Part shown: in pieces, positions 12,564 through 22,640 of the stretch
Layout of the letters: each line of letters opens with the position of its first letter
Position numbering within the stretch: position 1 is the first letter of the stretch
NCBI GenBank assembly: GCA_001632425.1
Contig: KV425614.1
Location: 118,406 to 182,405, forward strand
DNA length: 64,000 nt
Direction: 5' to 3'
Source of the DNA: Neolentinus lepideus HHB14362 ss-1
Lineage: Eukaryota > Basidiomycota > Agaricomycetes > Gloeophyllales > Gloeophyllaceae
Position numbers and translations under genes: made by a program
The notes under the pieces: model-generated
Database searches by the model: none
The model's input: only the letters and a program-made list of their open reading frames with translations
Told to the model about the DNA's origin: nothing

Positions 12564-13526
12564 CACTGCTATCCAACTCACTTTTGGGAACTTGTTGGAA
12601 ATCCCGGCCATTGGATATCAACGGGATTACACTTGGAGTCCGACCGGTCTCCTTCTGAATCTTGAAAAATCCGCACGCAGGTGGAAACTGATGGCGACCC
12701 GGCCGAAATCCAGCGGCAGGCCCATTGGGCCGATCGCCCGTATGGAATCCAGTCGGATGGCCCATTTGAGGCAGCCCTATACCAGTGCCCGCGAAAATTT
12801 CTAAGTCCATTCCCCTTGCCGTCGTGTCGTGTCACTCTTGTTCTTCGAGTCATTGTATCCGACTTTCTGAACACCTCAGCAAAGCCGCGGCTCATGAAGA
12901 CTCTTAAAAGCAATTCTATCCGGGATCTTAAGGTGTGCTCGCAATGCTGGTGAGCGCTTTCGCATAGTTCTCTGAGGTAACGCTGATTGTTGCCCGGCGT
13001 GAGGTGGCTGCACGTTGATACGGAGGGCAGGCAGGGCGGGGATATACCGGGTTTTGGAATAATGTCAATGAGTAGGGACGGAATGTCCTCTGGTTAACTA
13101 GGTAATGTATATATTCATGCAATCAGTGGGGTATGCTCGCGAGCGGTCCCCGGTGCAGAAGGGGGGATCAATGTCATCGCGATGCCGAGGATGTCATTGA
13201 TTAGAGTAGAATGGATCTTGCAGCGAATGTTATTCACACTTGGTATTTTGTGCATGTTATGTTGTGTCAATACAATGTACTATTAGTATCAGACTATCGA
13301 GGAGGGACGTGAAACTGCTATTGCGAAGCCACCCAGAAAGGAGAGATGGCTCGGGAACCACGTCACGTGGGAACGCTGGTTGGCATATGGATGAGTTTTT
13401 GGATTCCAAGAGGCGAGACGTTGGCCGACAGCTGCGTGCGATTTTTTAGAGTTTTCATTGGAAGCATCTTTGGAATCCGAAGGTGGGCACTCCAACAGAT
13501 TCCCAATAGTGATTTGGATAGCAGTG
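12564..13526. mobile_element. 963-bp nonautonomous DNA transposon, TA target duplication
   Basis: The element begins CACTGCTATCCAA and ends with its inverted copy TTGGATAGCAGTG; the terminal inverted repeats extend about 35 bp with a few mismatches. It is flanked by TA on both sides (12562-12563 and 13527-13528). The opposite IR-B arm (near 30575-30590) reads straight through with a single TA, so it is a natural empty site. A TA duplication is typical of the Tc1/mariner superfamily. No transposase frame is present, so it must have been moved in trans. The insertion happened after the IR-B duplication, or the element was lost cleanly from the other arm. Confidence 0.9.
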
Positions 13527-13529
13527 TAT

Positions 13530-14441
13530 AAGCCTGGTGAAGGCACACGCGAAATATGATCGGGAAGTAAGACGGTGTCAACTCTAACAGGAGAGTCATC
13601 TTGCTCTCCTTTCTTGGCGGCATTTCTTCGTCCCCGAGTCGTTTAATTATCCGTACGTTGTTTTCGTCCTTGCTGTTTCATATCTTCGCATGATTCAGTT
13701 TGGCAAATTTTACAGTACCTATCTATATCAATCCATAGGGAATTCCGTATAACCCTGAATGGCGTAGGAGGCTCAAATTGTCTACGCGATCGCAGGCAAG
13801 GGATATGGGGTTCCAACGGATCATGCAGCAAGTGGGTTCAAGGAGGACGGACTTTAAAAGTTAACAACATCAACCACATTCTCAATCAGCGCCAAGAACC
13901 TTGCAACATGTTCTTTTGACCACAACGAAAAGTAGTCCTGGCTCAGTGGTGAGAATATTGGTAGAGCAATTTCACGGCCGTGTCTGCCGTGAGATGGAGT
14001 GCGCAGTCTTCCGAATATACCGGTGCCTACATACTCAATGTAATGGAGACTAAATATAGGATTATGCTTGCCAAGTAGGGACTAGGGGACCACCACCGCA
14101 GATACAGCCTTAGGTGGCCGCACATCTCATCTCAGGGTCATAAGTTGGTAGATTCTGGAATATTAATAAGTAAACGTAAGAGGATCCTCCCTAAGCAGGT
14201 TCCAAGTCTCTTCAGGTGTATACGGCACATGATCAGACTCGGCCGTGTATGAATGTGTGTAGATTGCCCTGCGTACATCCGACTCATTATTGTTCTGTAG
14301 AGCTTTCGAGGGTCCATCATTGCAATTCATAGCTCGATACACTAAGGGATATAGTATAGGAGTGCAAATTAATTATACAAGCGATGTTAGACAAGACAGC
14401 AAGAACCGCTCTGACAGTCAATCCTAGTCAAAATGATACAC
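13530..14441. other. IR-B arm sequence downstream of the DUF6533 gene
   Basis: No gene is recognised. The stretch is almost identical to 29664-30578 on the other strand, with only scattered single-base differences. Small frames present in both copies (for example 13643-13831 and 30273-30461, minus and plus) are conserved only because the DNA is. Confidence 0.6.
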
Positions 14442-16164
14442 CTATACGCTTCTCTTTGCCCTCATCCTCCTCAACTCGACGAGTTCATACTCCGTGAGCG
14501 CGCACGAGCCATTAACCGTAATATTCGTCGTCCCGTGGGACACCGCGTTCCTGCTCCGCGAGACCCCCGTCAGGTTCACTTGTGATACGGTCGAGTCCTC
14601 GAGCTCGTAGTGCACGTCCCGGATATTGAGGCACAGACGCGAGCCCATGACGCATGACATCGCCATAGCGAAGCCCATCCCGCACTCGAGCACGCCGGGC
14701 TGTAAGAAACGAGAAATGAGTACAACGAGTAGTTGGTGGGGGAATACGTACGCTTCCAGTCAGGAAGATAACCAGGTTGGCGAAATACGTCGCGAACACA
14801 CTGGTGCACCCAGTCAGCCTTTCTTCTCTCCCCCCAAAATTTAAAAATGGGAACCCACATGAGATAATAAATCACCGAATCTCTGATTAGAATAGTTATG
14901 ATGTATCTCCCGCTCTGGAACATGGTCGGCCGAGCTCTAAAGTAACCAAACGCTCTGATCAGTGCGAGTCCGCACAGCAGACTCTCGAACGCGAGCGTGG
15001 GTATCCAGAAGGTGTAGAACCACGACGGCACGTCGAGCATGAGGCAGAAGGCGATCCCGGGAAGGAGTTGCGAGTGCGCTATGAGTGAAATCAGATGGGG
15101 GGGGGAGCAGTAATGGATGGAAACGGGAGGAAAAACGCACTGGACACGCGCACGAGGACGAGCCCCATGATTGTCGCCGATGCGCCGACGGAGACGATGA
15201 AGGCGGATAACATGCAGAAGAGGACGCGTCTGTTGAGCTGGTACAGTGCGTATAGTCGGAGTAGGAGGATGACTGGACGTGTGGGATGACGTTAGAAAAA
15301 TATACACAGCGAAGTTCGATAAGACGCGTACTCTCAGCGATCGTGGAGACGAGGAGACCAGTGCAGGCTTGCCATCGGAACCACCGCAGGCAACTAATTG
15401 ATCAGTTAGAATATCAGCGAGGAGCATCGAGGTTACGTGAGATACTTGCAACTGTTGACATGGGAGTTAGTAATAGGTTAAGTAAGTATGATGTATGAAA
15501 CTCACAGAATCTGAAAGGTGTGTAGAGAAAAGAACTGTATTCTATTGTTAAACTCTTGAATTGAGACTGGAATCGAAGGTGATTCTTACCATAGTTGTTG
15601 CATCTTCCCGGTGGTGCATCAGTTGAGACGCTTATAAACGAGAGCCAAGAACGACTGTGGCTCACATTACACTGGCAAGAGCATAGTACCGGTTCTAGGC
15701 AAGTGAAACATGAATCTCAATCTCGGGGAGGGAACAGACCACAGCAGACACACAGCTAAAAACAACATTTTTCCAAGTGTCCAATGCGATTTCTGGATAC
15801 CGAGTTTCTTTCAGATTAGACGCCATAGGAGAGTAAACGAAAGTTCGTACCCACATTAGCTCTATCTGAGACACGCCTCCCGTCAGTCCTCGCTGTACAC
15901 ATCTACCGAGTAGGTGTGCCTCACCTCCTTGTCTAATGTTGTCACTGCACAACGGTACATTTTGAGTGTTCCCCAGATAATTGTTTGAATGCACTCACAA
16001 TAGTCGTAGATTATGATAATACTTGAGGCAACTAGCGCGACGCGACTTCAGCACTTCAAATATGCCGGAATGTCAGGTGTTGTGCACTCACATTCGGCAT
16101 ATCTTGTTTGCTGAATCTCTCTCACGAGCGCCACGTTATCGGCGAGCGATGAGAGCGCGACCAT
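14442..16164 (-). CDS. DUF6533-family seven-helix membrane protein, left copy
   Basis: A multi-exon gene read from the ATG at 16164 to the stop at 14442. The first exons give MVALSSLADN, then the family hallmark SSIIIIYDYL-TTLDKE followed by IELMWKSHWTLGKMLFL and NRYYALAS. Later exons give the CLRWFRWQ..TGLL segment, IILLLRLYALYQLNRR, a long helix, VPSWFYTFWIP, the FATYFANLVIFLTG helix and a C-terminal exon (14699-14442) with MSCVMGSRLCLNIRD. Several exons are microexons of 15-40 nt. One short stretch between NRYYALAS and CLRWFRWQ (about 15400-15660) could not be modelled with certainty. The family is abundant in agaricomycetes, predicted to be a multi-pass membrane protein, and of unknown function. 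A TATATA motif lies about 70 bp upstream. An inverted paralogue is at 27929-29663. The gene looks intact. Confidence 0.85.
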
Positions 16165-16232
16165 GGGAGGGAGAACTGAAGGGAGAACGACGGACGCCAC
16201 ACAGCACACAAAGGTCAGAAGCGCGTCTAGTG

Positions 16233-16238
16233 TATATA
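16233..16238 (-). promoter_or_regulatory. TATA-like element of the left DUF6533 gene
   Basis: TATATA on the minus strand about 70 bp upstream of the proposed ATG at 16164. It is conserved at the same distance in the right copy (27853-27860). Confidence 0.5.
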
Positions 16239-16299
16239 GACCGCAAACTTTCTTTCCATAGGCTCAGTGGGGATCGAAGGCGGTCCGGAAAGCTCCTAC

Positions 16300-17990
16300 T
16301 TGGTATACGACCGGCCAGATGGTTAGGGACCTACCCTTGATCTTAGTTATGTGCCTTGAGTGTCATACGTCGATACATCGCTAGATATGTGCTCCCGTTC
16401 AAGAGATCGAGAGAATGCGCTCCGTTCTGGATTCGTAGACGTCGTACGCAGGGCCCTGTTTACTTCCGCGTGCCGAAATCGTAGTTGCAAAAGTGGCTTT
16501 CGTTGACTTCAACAGAAAACATACTGAGTATCGGTTATTACGCAGGTGTCAACTCCCAGATCCTCAGGGCCATTGGGCATACGGAACCCATCATTGGTGA
16601 ACCGCTCTCTAGTAAGCAGAAGCCTCAGCAGTCTTTCAATACTGGTAGAGGTTGACTAGAACTTTTAACTAGAGTTATATTTTTTTAACAGCGGAAGCTA
16701 TTAAGTACTTAATAATATTTTTAAGCATTAACCAAATAATGCTAATAAATACTGTTATATTAACATACATTTCGATAATAGTATGTACATGAACTTTATA
16801 AGAGGGCAGTACAAGCCATGCTGGCACTATGAATGAATCTTCCAAGAAGACCCTAAGACCAGTCCACCATCAGTTGACGCGACGATATAAATTTACTACA
16901 AATGGCATAAGAGCTGAAGGCGCGGCACTATAGGCTCACCTGAAAAGAATATTTACTCTGAAATGTTTATAGCTCGCTCATGCTACAGTACATCAACATC
17001 AATTTCTGGTATACTATAGGACACATCCCTCTCATAATTTAGCAATTTGTTTGAGAAAATCCGAATGAAAAATGGGTCCTCTAGGTACATTAATGCGCCG
17101 CTTGACACTGTACGTTGCTAAACCCTAGGGACGCGAGTTCAGAGTTCGAATATGCATTCTCTTTTCACCCCATTGTTTGACAACCCAGCGACGATCACAC
17201 AGTGTATGACATGAAAAATGACCTCGGAATGACCCCTTTTGCTATGCAAATTGTTGTCACCTGTTTCAAAATGTTGGTCCCAGTGTAGATGCGCCCTCTC
17301 CTATCTGTCTCCGTGCGCTCAGCCTTACCATGGAAAGTCAAGCCGCTCCCCATCCCTGCCGTACGATTTGTCCTTCGTCACATGGCCATACGCGGCGTTG
17401 ACGCGAATAATCTGCGACAGTTGAGCCTGTGGTCAGAACGCGCCACCACGAGTTTTATCCTAAATCAAGCATTTGGCCCCAGAGCAGTCTGAATCCTATT
17501 CTGGACCTCATTCTTCCCGCCTCCCCCAATCATCCGCATATCCTGATTTAGTGGAAGGTACGCTGGAAAGGACTTTGTTATAGTAGCGAAAGCGTTGCCT
17601 TACCGCCGGGAGATCATCCCCAAAGTGCATCGTCAATTCAGACTAGGTGACGCCATCTGTGCCTTGTCTCCTCTCATCCCCCGTGTGGCAGCCTCCGCTT
17701 CAATATGGTGTCTGCGCGCTCCCCTCAGCGATCGCAGATACGCCCCTGAGGTTTATTTTGGACCGTCCATGTTACGGGAGATCCTCAGTCCATCCCATAA
17801 TACTCATCACTAATACCATGACGATCACCGAGCCACCTCTCAACTTGGATTTCTCCTCCAGCGTACGCGGATCGGTTATGTTCCGATAGAAATTTAGGTT
17901 TCCGTCGCAACCGCGTAAAATCTTCCTCTCATCGTGCGTCCTTGTCGTACATTCCCGTGCGCTACGACGTAAAAACTACCATCAGTGTGC
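16300..17990. other. IR-B arm, no gene
   Basis: This non-coding arm sequence includes an AT-rich patch (16670-16800) and CpG-containing sequence (16860-16930) that can be compared base by base with the CpG-depleted counterpart at 23783-24297. Small frames at 17239-17889 recur exactly in the other arm and have no recognisable domain. Confidence 0.5.
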
Positions 17991-18109
17991 ACACGACCCC
18001 AAATGTCACACCACAAACCAGATGCGCATGACTCATTGAACGTCGCATGGTACGGACTTTGAGCTATTTCTGTCATGTACTTGAGCCTGAATATACTTCC
18101 GTGCGACAT

Positions 18110-18650
18110 ATCAAGGGCTATCTCAACTCCTCAGACATCAGAACTGTCCTCGTCGCTGCTGATCCGGCAAGGGAGAGCAGAAATGTGATGAACCCGATGC
18201 GGTTGACTAGAGTTAGGGTGGAGGGGTTGGTACGGTCGAAGAGTGCGAGAAGGGAAAGGCGCTGTCGCAGGAGCGACGGTAAGCTAGGGAGACGAGTTCA
18301 GTCGATTGACAAGTGACAACTAGCTATAGGAGTCGATCAACGTACCGAGCTCGTGCCCATCATAAATCTAGACGTAGTGCTCAGTAGCCATACCGTCGAA
18401 AAGCAAGGACACGTACTGCAGGAGGATGATTATTGACCGCAAGGCAAGCGCTCTCTGCTTTCCAATACTGTTGTAAAATACCTCCACCGATGGTCATTTA
18501 TAGCAAACATTGAGCTACCACTGGCAAGGACAACCACATTACCCACGAGCCCGTCTAAATCCGTCCCCATACAGAGCGCACAACGACTCCATACGCGATT
18601 AAGCTCGCAAATATATTTACCTAAGGTTTACCAAAGCTGACAATAGCTCT
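18110..18650 (-). pseudogene. Decayed amino-acid permease fragment, left IR-B arm
   Basis: Read on the minus strand, this holds recognisable remains of the 3' half of the permease at 43926-46194. There is an ACGGAT segment like the GTDPEA exon, then GGTATTTTACAACAGTATTGGAAAG (compare the VFYNSLGK exon), a tract like FMMGTS, and the SFAF and VNRIGFI..LLSLAGS region. Stops and indels break it throughout. It lies at the inner end of the arm, next to the single-copy core. It differs from its partner at 22101-22640 by a 15-bp deletion near 18275 and a few substitutions. Confidence 0.7.
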
Positions 18651-19019
18651 GTCATCCTCAGGACGTTCAAGTCAACGCTATCCACATCATGGACGTAGCA
18701 GCCCCCATACAATGGTCATGCAAGGACGGGATCCTGAACTCCTGCCGCGATAACGCGAAGAACACCCGGCGACACACCTGCAATATCATTATCTTCATCA
18801 GCTTTCCCTTAGAATATGACGTCTCTTCGGAAACAGTTATTCGCTGGATCCCGCTTTACTTATCAGCAAGTCGTCCTCCCTTGCGGATCGACAGAGAACT
18901 GGGTGACCTGCCCTGGATTGCGAAGAAGCCAGAATAAGATGCCGGCAGATATGCCGATCGAGGCTATATCGAGGCTATCTGTCTTCACGCTGTAACGTCC
19001 CTCATAGCCCGCCCATCTA
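18651..19019. other. Core of IR-B, upstream of the DUF1989 gene
   Basis: Single-copy sequence and presumably the promoter region of the gene at 19020. A short imperfect direct duplication (CGAGGCTAT at 18959 and 18970) lies about 50 bp before the start codon. No gene seen. Confidence 0.5.
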
Positions 19020-19607
19020 ATGGTCGAGACAGGCACCATCCCTGCGCGCTCCGGCGCCGCCTTCGACGTCCGCGCAGGCCATTCCGTGCGCATCATCAAC
19101 ACGCACGGCGCGCAGGTCGTCGACTTCTTCGCCTTCAACGCGGCCGAGCCGCTCGAGCATCTCTCTATGCCGCACACGCACGCTGCGCTAAACAGAGTCG
19201 TCCCGCAGCCCGGGGACACGCTCACGTCCAGCAAGCGGCGCGCGATGCTCACCATCACGGAAGACACGACACCTGGGGTGCACGACACGCTCATCGCCGC
19301 GTGCGACCCGTGGCGGTACCAGGAGTTGGGCGTGCAAGGGTGGCATGCGAGCTGTGCAGAGAATCTGGAGAAGGCGTTGAAGGAGAAGGGAATTAGCATT
19401 GGGTTCACGCCGAGTCCGTTTAATCTGTTTATGAATATACCGGTGGAGGACGGGTCGCTCAGCTTCGAGGAGCCCCTGACGAGCCCGGGGGAGTACATTG
19501 AAATGAGGGCGGAGATGGACTTGGTGGTAGTGTGTAGTGCGTGTCCGCAGGATATTTTGAAGATCAACAAGCAGAATCCTACCGAAGCGCATTACGAAGT
19601 TCGGTAG
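19020..19607 (+). CDS. DUF1989 (urea carboxylase-associated family) protein
   Basis: An uninterrupted frame of 195 residues starting at the ATG at 19020. Family signatures are in order: IPARSGAAFDVRAGHSVRI near the N-terminus, GAQVVDFFAFNA, MLTITEDTTPGVHDTLIAACD, WRYQELGVQGWHASCAENL, FNLFMNIPV, PGEYIEMRAEMD and the terminal SACPQDI cluster. DUF1989 proteins are the urea carboxylase-associated family, often encoded beside urea amidolyases or amino-acid/amine permeases; their biochemical role is not settled. The length is normal for a single-domain member and nothing is broken. The lack of introns contrasts with its neighbours, and its 5' half is GC-rich. It is one of two genes in the single-copy core of IR-B. 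A nitrogen-scavenging role is inference from the family only. Confidence 0.9.
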   Translation: MVETGTIPARSGAAFDVRAGHSVRIINTHGAQVVDFFAFNAAEPLEHLSMPHTHAALNRVVPQPGDTLTSSKRRAMLTITEDTTPGVHDTLIAACDPWRYQELGVQGWHASCAENLEKALKEKGISIGFTPSPFNLFMNIPVEDGSLSFEEPLTSPGEYIEMRAEMDLVVVCSACPQDILKINKQNPTEAHYEVR

Positions 19608-20446
19608 CTCGATTTCGAAGTGCGGAAATGGGCATCCCTATGTATGACTGTGTCTAGATAATTCATTCCCGTGCCTCCCAGCTGTACTATGTACATGTGA
19701 GTCAAAGGTGTGGATACGGAATCGACTTACTCGTGATATATGTATTTGATCGTAGCTGCCTCGGTGGTGAGAGATGGAATCGCCATCCAATCACTCGCGC
19801 CCAGCTGCAGTGTACCGAGCGTCGTTATAGCCGTTATTTGCCGTGAGAACGACAGCACAGAAGAAACACATGCAGACCTCTGAGGTCTGAGGTCGTACCC
19901 GTGAATGAAGCCCAGCTGTAGCACGGCCACTGAAGAGTACTGCCAAGTCTTCCCGACCATCCTTGGACGCGAAACTCCAGATGGCCATAGAAGAGCAGCA
20001 AACGAGATATCGTAGGATCAACCCGAAGACTTCGCATCTTGGCATGGATTAACGCCCCTCAGGCTCCGTGTAATTTCATCCAACTTCCAAGACTATTGCA
20101 TAGCAGCCTATCAGACGACCAGTGGGCTCGTGTCGTTTGTGCGGCGCCTTGCTACGCGGGTTTGGTGTATCGCCTCAAGGAGACAGCCTGGGTAGCCAAG
20201 TCCGAAGCAATGCCTCGGTCTCGACTGTAAGAGGAACTGGAGAGAAAACAGCAAGACTAGACACTAGCATAGAATCAAGAGGTTCATACAGTATGTAGAG
20301 CGTCGGAGCCAAGGATCAACAATTTTCATAACGACCGAAGCGGAATTGTCAGGAAATAGAGCGGCACTCCGACGTGCGACCGATGGTGACGTTTATCAAG
20401 CGGCTGTTTGCAACTCGTCCTTGTCCTTCGACCGCCCTACATCCTG
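19608..20446. other. Intergenic region inside the IR-B core
   Basis: No gene recognised between the DUF1989 and DUF1275 genes, which are transcribed in the same direction. It presumably contains the terminator of the first and the promoter of the second. Confidence 0.5.
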
Positions 20447-21490
20447 ATGGCTACAGAGGGCACGAACCTGCCGCAGCCGGTGTCGTCCAGGGTGTCCAAC
20501 ACAACGCTCCGTGACTCGGAAAACCAAAGACGTCGGGTTTCGTCATGGGATCACTGGAGAAACTACCTCATGTCGAGCGTAAAGGCGGAATGGGCGTCGG
20601 CGCCGTTGATTGCATACTGTTTTATGACGGGATACATGTGAGCAGGATCCTCTCTGTGTTGGGAGAGACCCTGACCGATCCCTCTCCTGCAGTGATGCCA
20701 TCGGTTTCACGGCCGTATTTGTCTGGCCAGGATTCCAGACAGGAAACTCTGTTCAGGTATGTACAATCGCAGTACGGCCATGGAGCTACACATCCAACAG
20801 ATCCTCTCCCACAGCTCGCTCTCGCAATAGCTCGCCTCTTCCAACCCGGACAGACCGACTTCTCCTTCCGCCCGCCCGATCGCGCCGCCCTCGTGTCCCT
20901 CCTCACCTTCATCTTTGGCGCATTCCTAGGCCGCATAGGCGACCGTATGGGCCCCAAGACCCGCGCGTGGCTCTTCCTCGGCACAATGATCCAAGCGCTC
21001 TTCACCATGGCCGCCGCCGTCTGCATCTGGCAGAGCGGCAACGCGAGCGTGGCGAGCGACCGCGGCGATCCGGCGTGGACGGCCCCGCTCGCGTACGTCG
21101 CTCTCGGTTTCATGAGCGCGAGCCTGGGTCTGCAGGGGATCATCGGGAAGAGAGTGAACGGGCAGTTCGCGACGACGAGTGCGTACCGTGTGCATTCTTG
21201 CCACTCATACGCTGACTGACTTTGCGTCTGTAGTTGTGCTGACGACGATCTGGTGCGAGCTCATGGCCGATCCGAAGCTGTTCAATAAGAGCTGGGTCAT
21301 CACGCGTGACCACAAGATCGTCGCCATCATCTGCCTCTTTCTCGGCGGGTTCATCGGGCGCGCGATATTGGACTCGATCGGGTCTGCTGGCGCGTTAGGC
21401 GTCGGCACGGGCTTCAGGGTGGTCATTGCGGTGTGGTGGCTGTTTGTAGGTGAGCCAAAGGCGCAAGCGAAAACTGCGGAGAAAAATTAA
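20447..21490 (+). CDS. DUF1275 (YoaK-like) integral membrane protein
   Basis: Four exons: 20447-20637, 20693-20756, 20815-21178 and 21234-21490. All three introns (55, 58 and 55 bp) have standard borders, and splicing restores one frame of 291 residues. The start chosen is the first in-frame ATG followed by a plausible N-terminus (MATEGTNLPQP). The family hallmark appears across the first two junctions as AYCFMTGYIDAIGF, then FVWPGFQTGNSVQLALA. Hydrophobic helices follow: LVSLLTFIFGAFLGR, AWLFLGTMIQALFTMAAAV, YVALGFMSASLGLQG, IVAIICLFLGGFIGRAIL and FRVVIAVWWLFV. The predicted product is a six-to-seven-helix membrane protein of unknown function, and no catalytic residue is known for the family. 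The gene appears intact and is single-copy here, flanked by the IR-B arms. Confidence 0.9.
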
Positions 21491-22100
21491 GGGTTCAGAG
21501 TGTACGAAGAGTAGATTTTAGACATCGGGGCGAGCCATGATAGTATACGATGTTAATTGGTTCTTGGAATACTTATTACCTCTGTTAACGACTAGAGCGC
21601 TTGTAATAGATATGTATCTCGTAATCCATGGTCTGATCGATGAAGTTCTCTTTCGGGGGTTTAGGACTGCACATGTAGCCCGTCAGGTGCGTCAATCGGA
21701 TTGTTCACAGAAAGCATGTTTACGAGACTATTCTAGATCTGTTAGTAACGACGTCAAGAATACTACTGACCTGTCTATTCTGTCTCTCCGGCTGACATAT
21801 AGTTGTATTCACCCTAATGCTGCGCACTCTATGTTGTGATTGCTAAATGTAACGGTAATGTGACGTTCTATCCAATGAAGTATCGCACTGATAACGAAGT
21901 CCGTTTGACAGTACTCTTGCATGATGACTGGGACCATCAAGCTTCTGCTTTTGTTTTTGCTCCGCCCTAGGTCACCAGCTATACTTGAACGTCTATAGCC
22001 AACGCAGCCACAAAACATATCGCATGAACGGGCCGTTGAATAGACCCTTGTTCACATCAGCAAGGAGGCGTCGAACTGACTCGAACGCGAGTACTGTGGC
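21491..22100. other. Core of IR-B, downstream of the DUF1275 gene
   Basis: No gene recognised. Sequence identity with the other arm begins at about 22101. Confidence 0.5.
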
Positions 22101-22640
22101 GTACGCTATTGGCAGCTTTGGTAAACCTTGGGTGAATATATTTGCGAGCTTAATCGCGTATGGAGTCGTTGTGCGCTCTGTATAGGGACGGATTTGGACG
22201 GGCTCGTGGGTAATGTGGTTGTCCTTGCCAGTAGTAGCTCAATGTTTGCTATAAATGACCATCGGTGGAGGTATTTTACAACAGTATTGGAAAGCAGAGA
22301 GCGCTTGCCTTGCGGTCTATAATCATCCTCCTGCAGTACGTGTCCTTGCTTTTCGACGGTATGGCTACTGAGCACTACGTCTAGATTTATGATGGGCACG
22401 AGCTCGGTACGTCGATCGACTCCTATAGCTAGTTGTCACTTGTCAATCGACTGAACTCGTCTCCCTAGCTTATCGTCGCCCGTCCTTCGCCTTCTCCTGC
22501 GACAGCGCCTTTCCCTTCTCGCACTCTTCGACCGTACCAACCCCTCCACCCTAACTCTAGTCAACCGCATCGGGTTCATCACATTTCTGCTCTCCCTTGC
22601 CGGATCAGCAGCGACGAGGACAGTTCTGATGTCTGAGGAG
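22101..22640 (+). pseudogene. Decayed amino-acid permease fragment, right IR-B arm
   Basis: Mirror copy of the relic at 18650-18110. On the plus strand it keeps the order of the permease 3' half: the GGGACGGAT tract, the GTATTTTACAAC and GGAAAG tract, the TTTATGATGGGCACGAGCTC tract (FMMGTS exon), CCTTCGCCTTCTCC (SFAFS) and a VNRIGFI..LLSLAGSAA stretch. Splice sites and frame are lost. A small antisense frame here (22436-22720) is therefore not a gene. Confidence 0.7.

Larger units (their letters stand above)
12260..18650 (+). repeat. Left arm of inverted duplication IR-B
   Basis: The reverse complement of this segment is found at about 22101-33290. The match is near-perfect over 13530-14440 and over about 17000-18650, very high over the DUF6533 gene, and poorer over about 16680-16990. 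It is interrupted here by one insertion (12564-13526) that the other arm lacks. The inner boundary, where the arms diverge into single-copy sequence, is close to 18650 on this side and 22101 on the other. Confidence 0.9.

Noticed and set aside
18863..19592. Minus-strand ORFs overlapping the DUF1989 gene
   Set aside because: The plus-strand frame carries all DUF1989 motifs; the antisense frames are GC-driven shadows.
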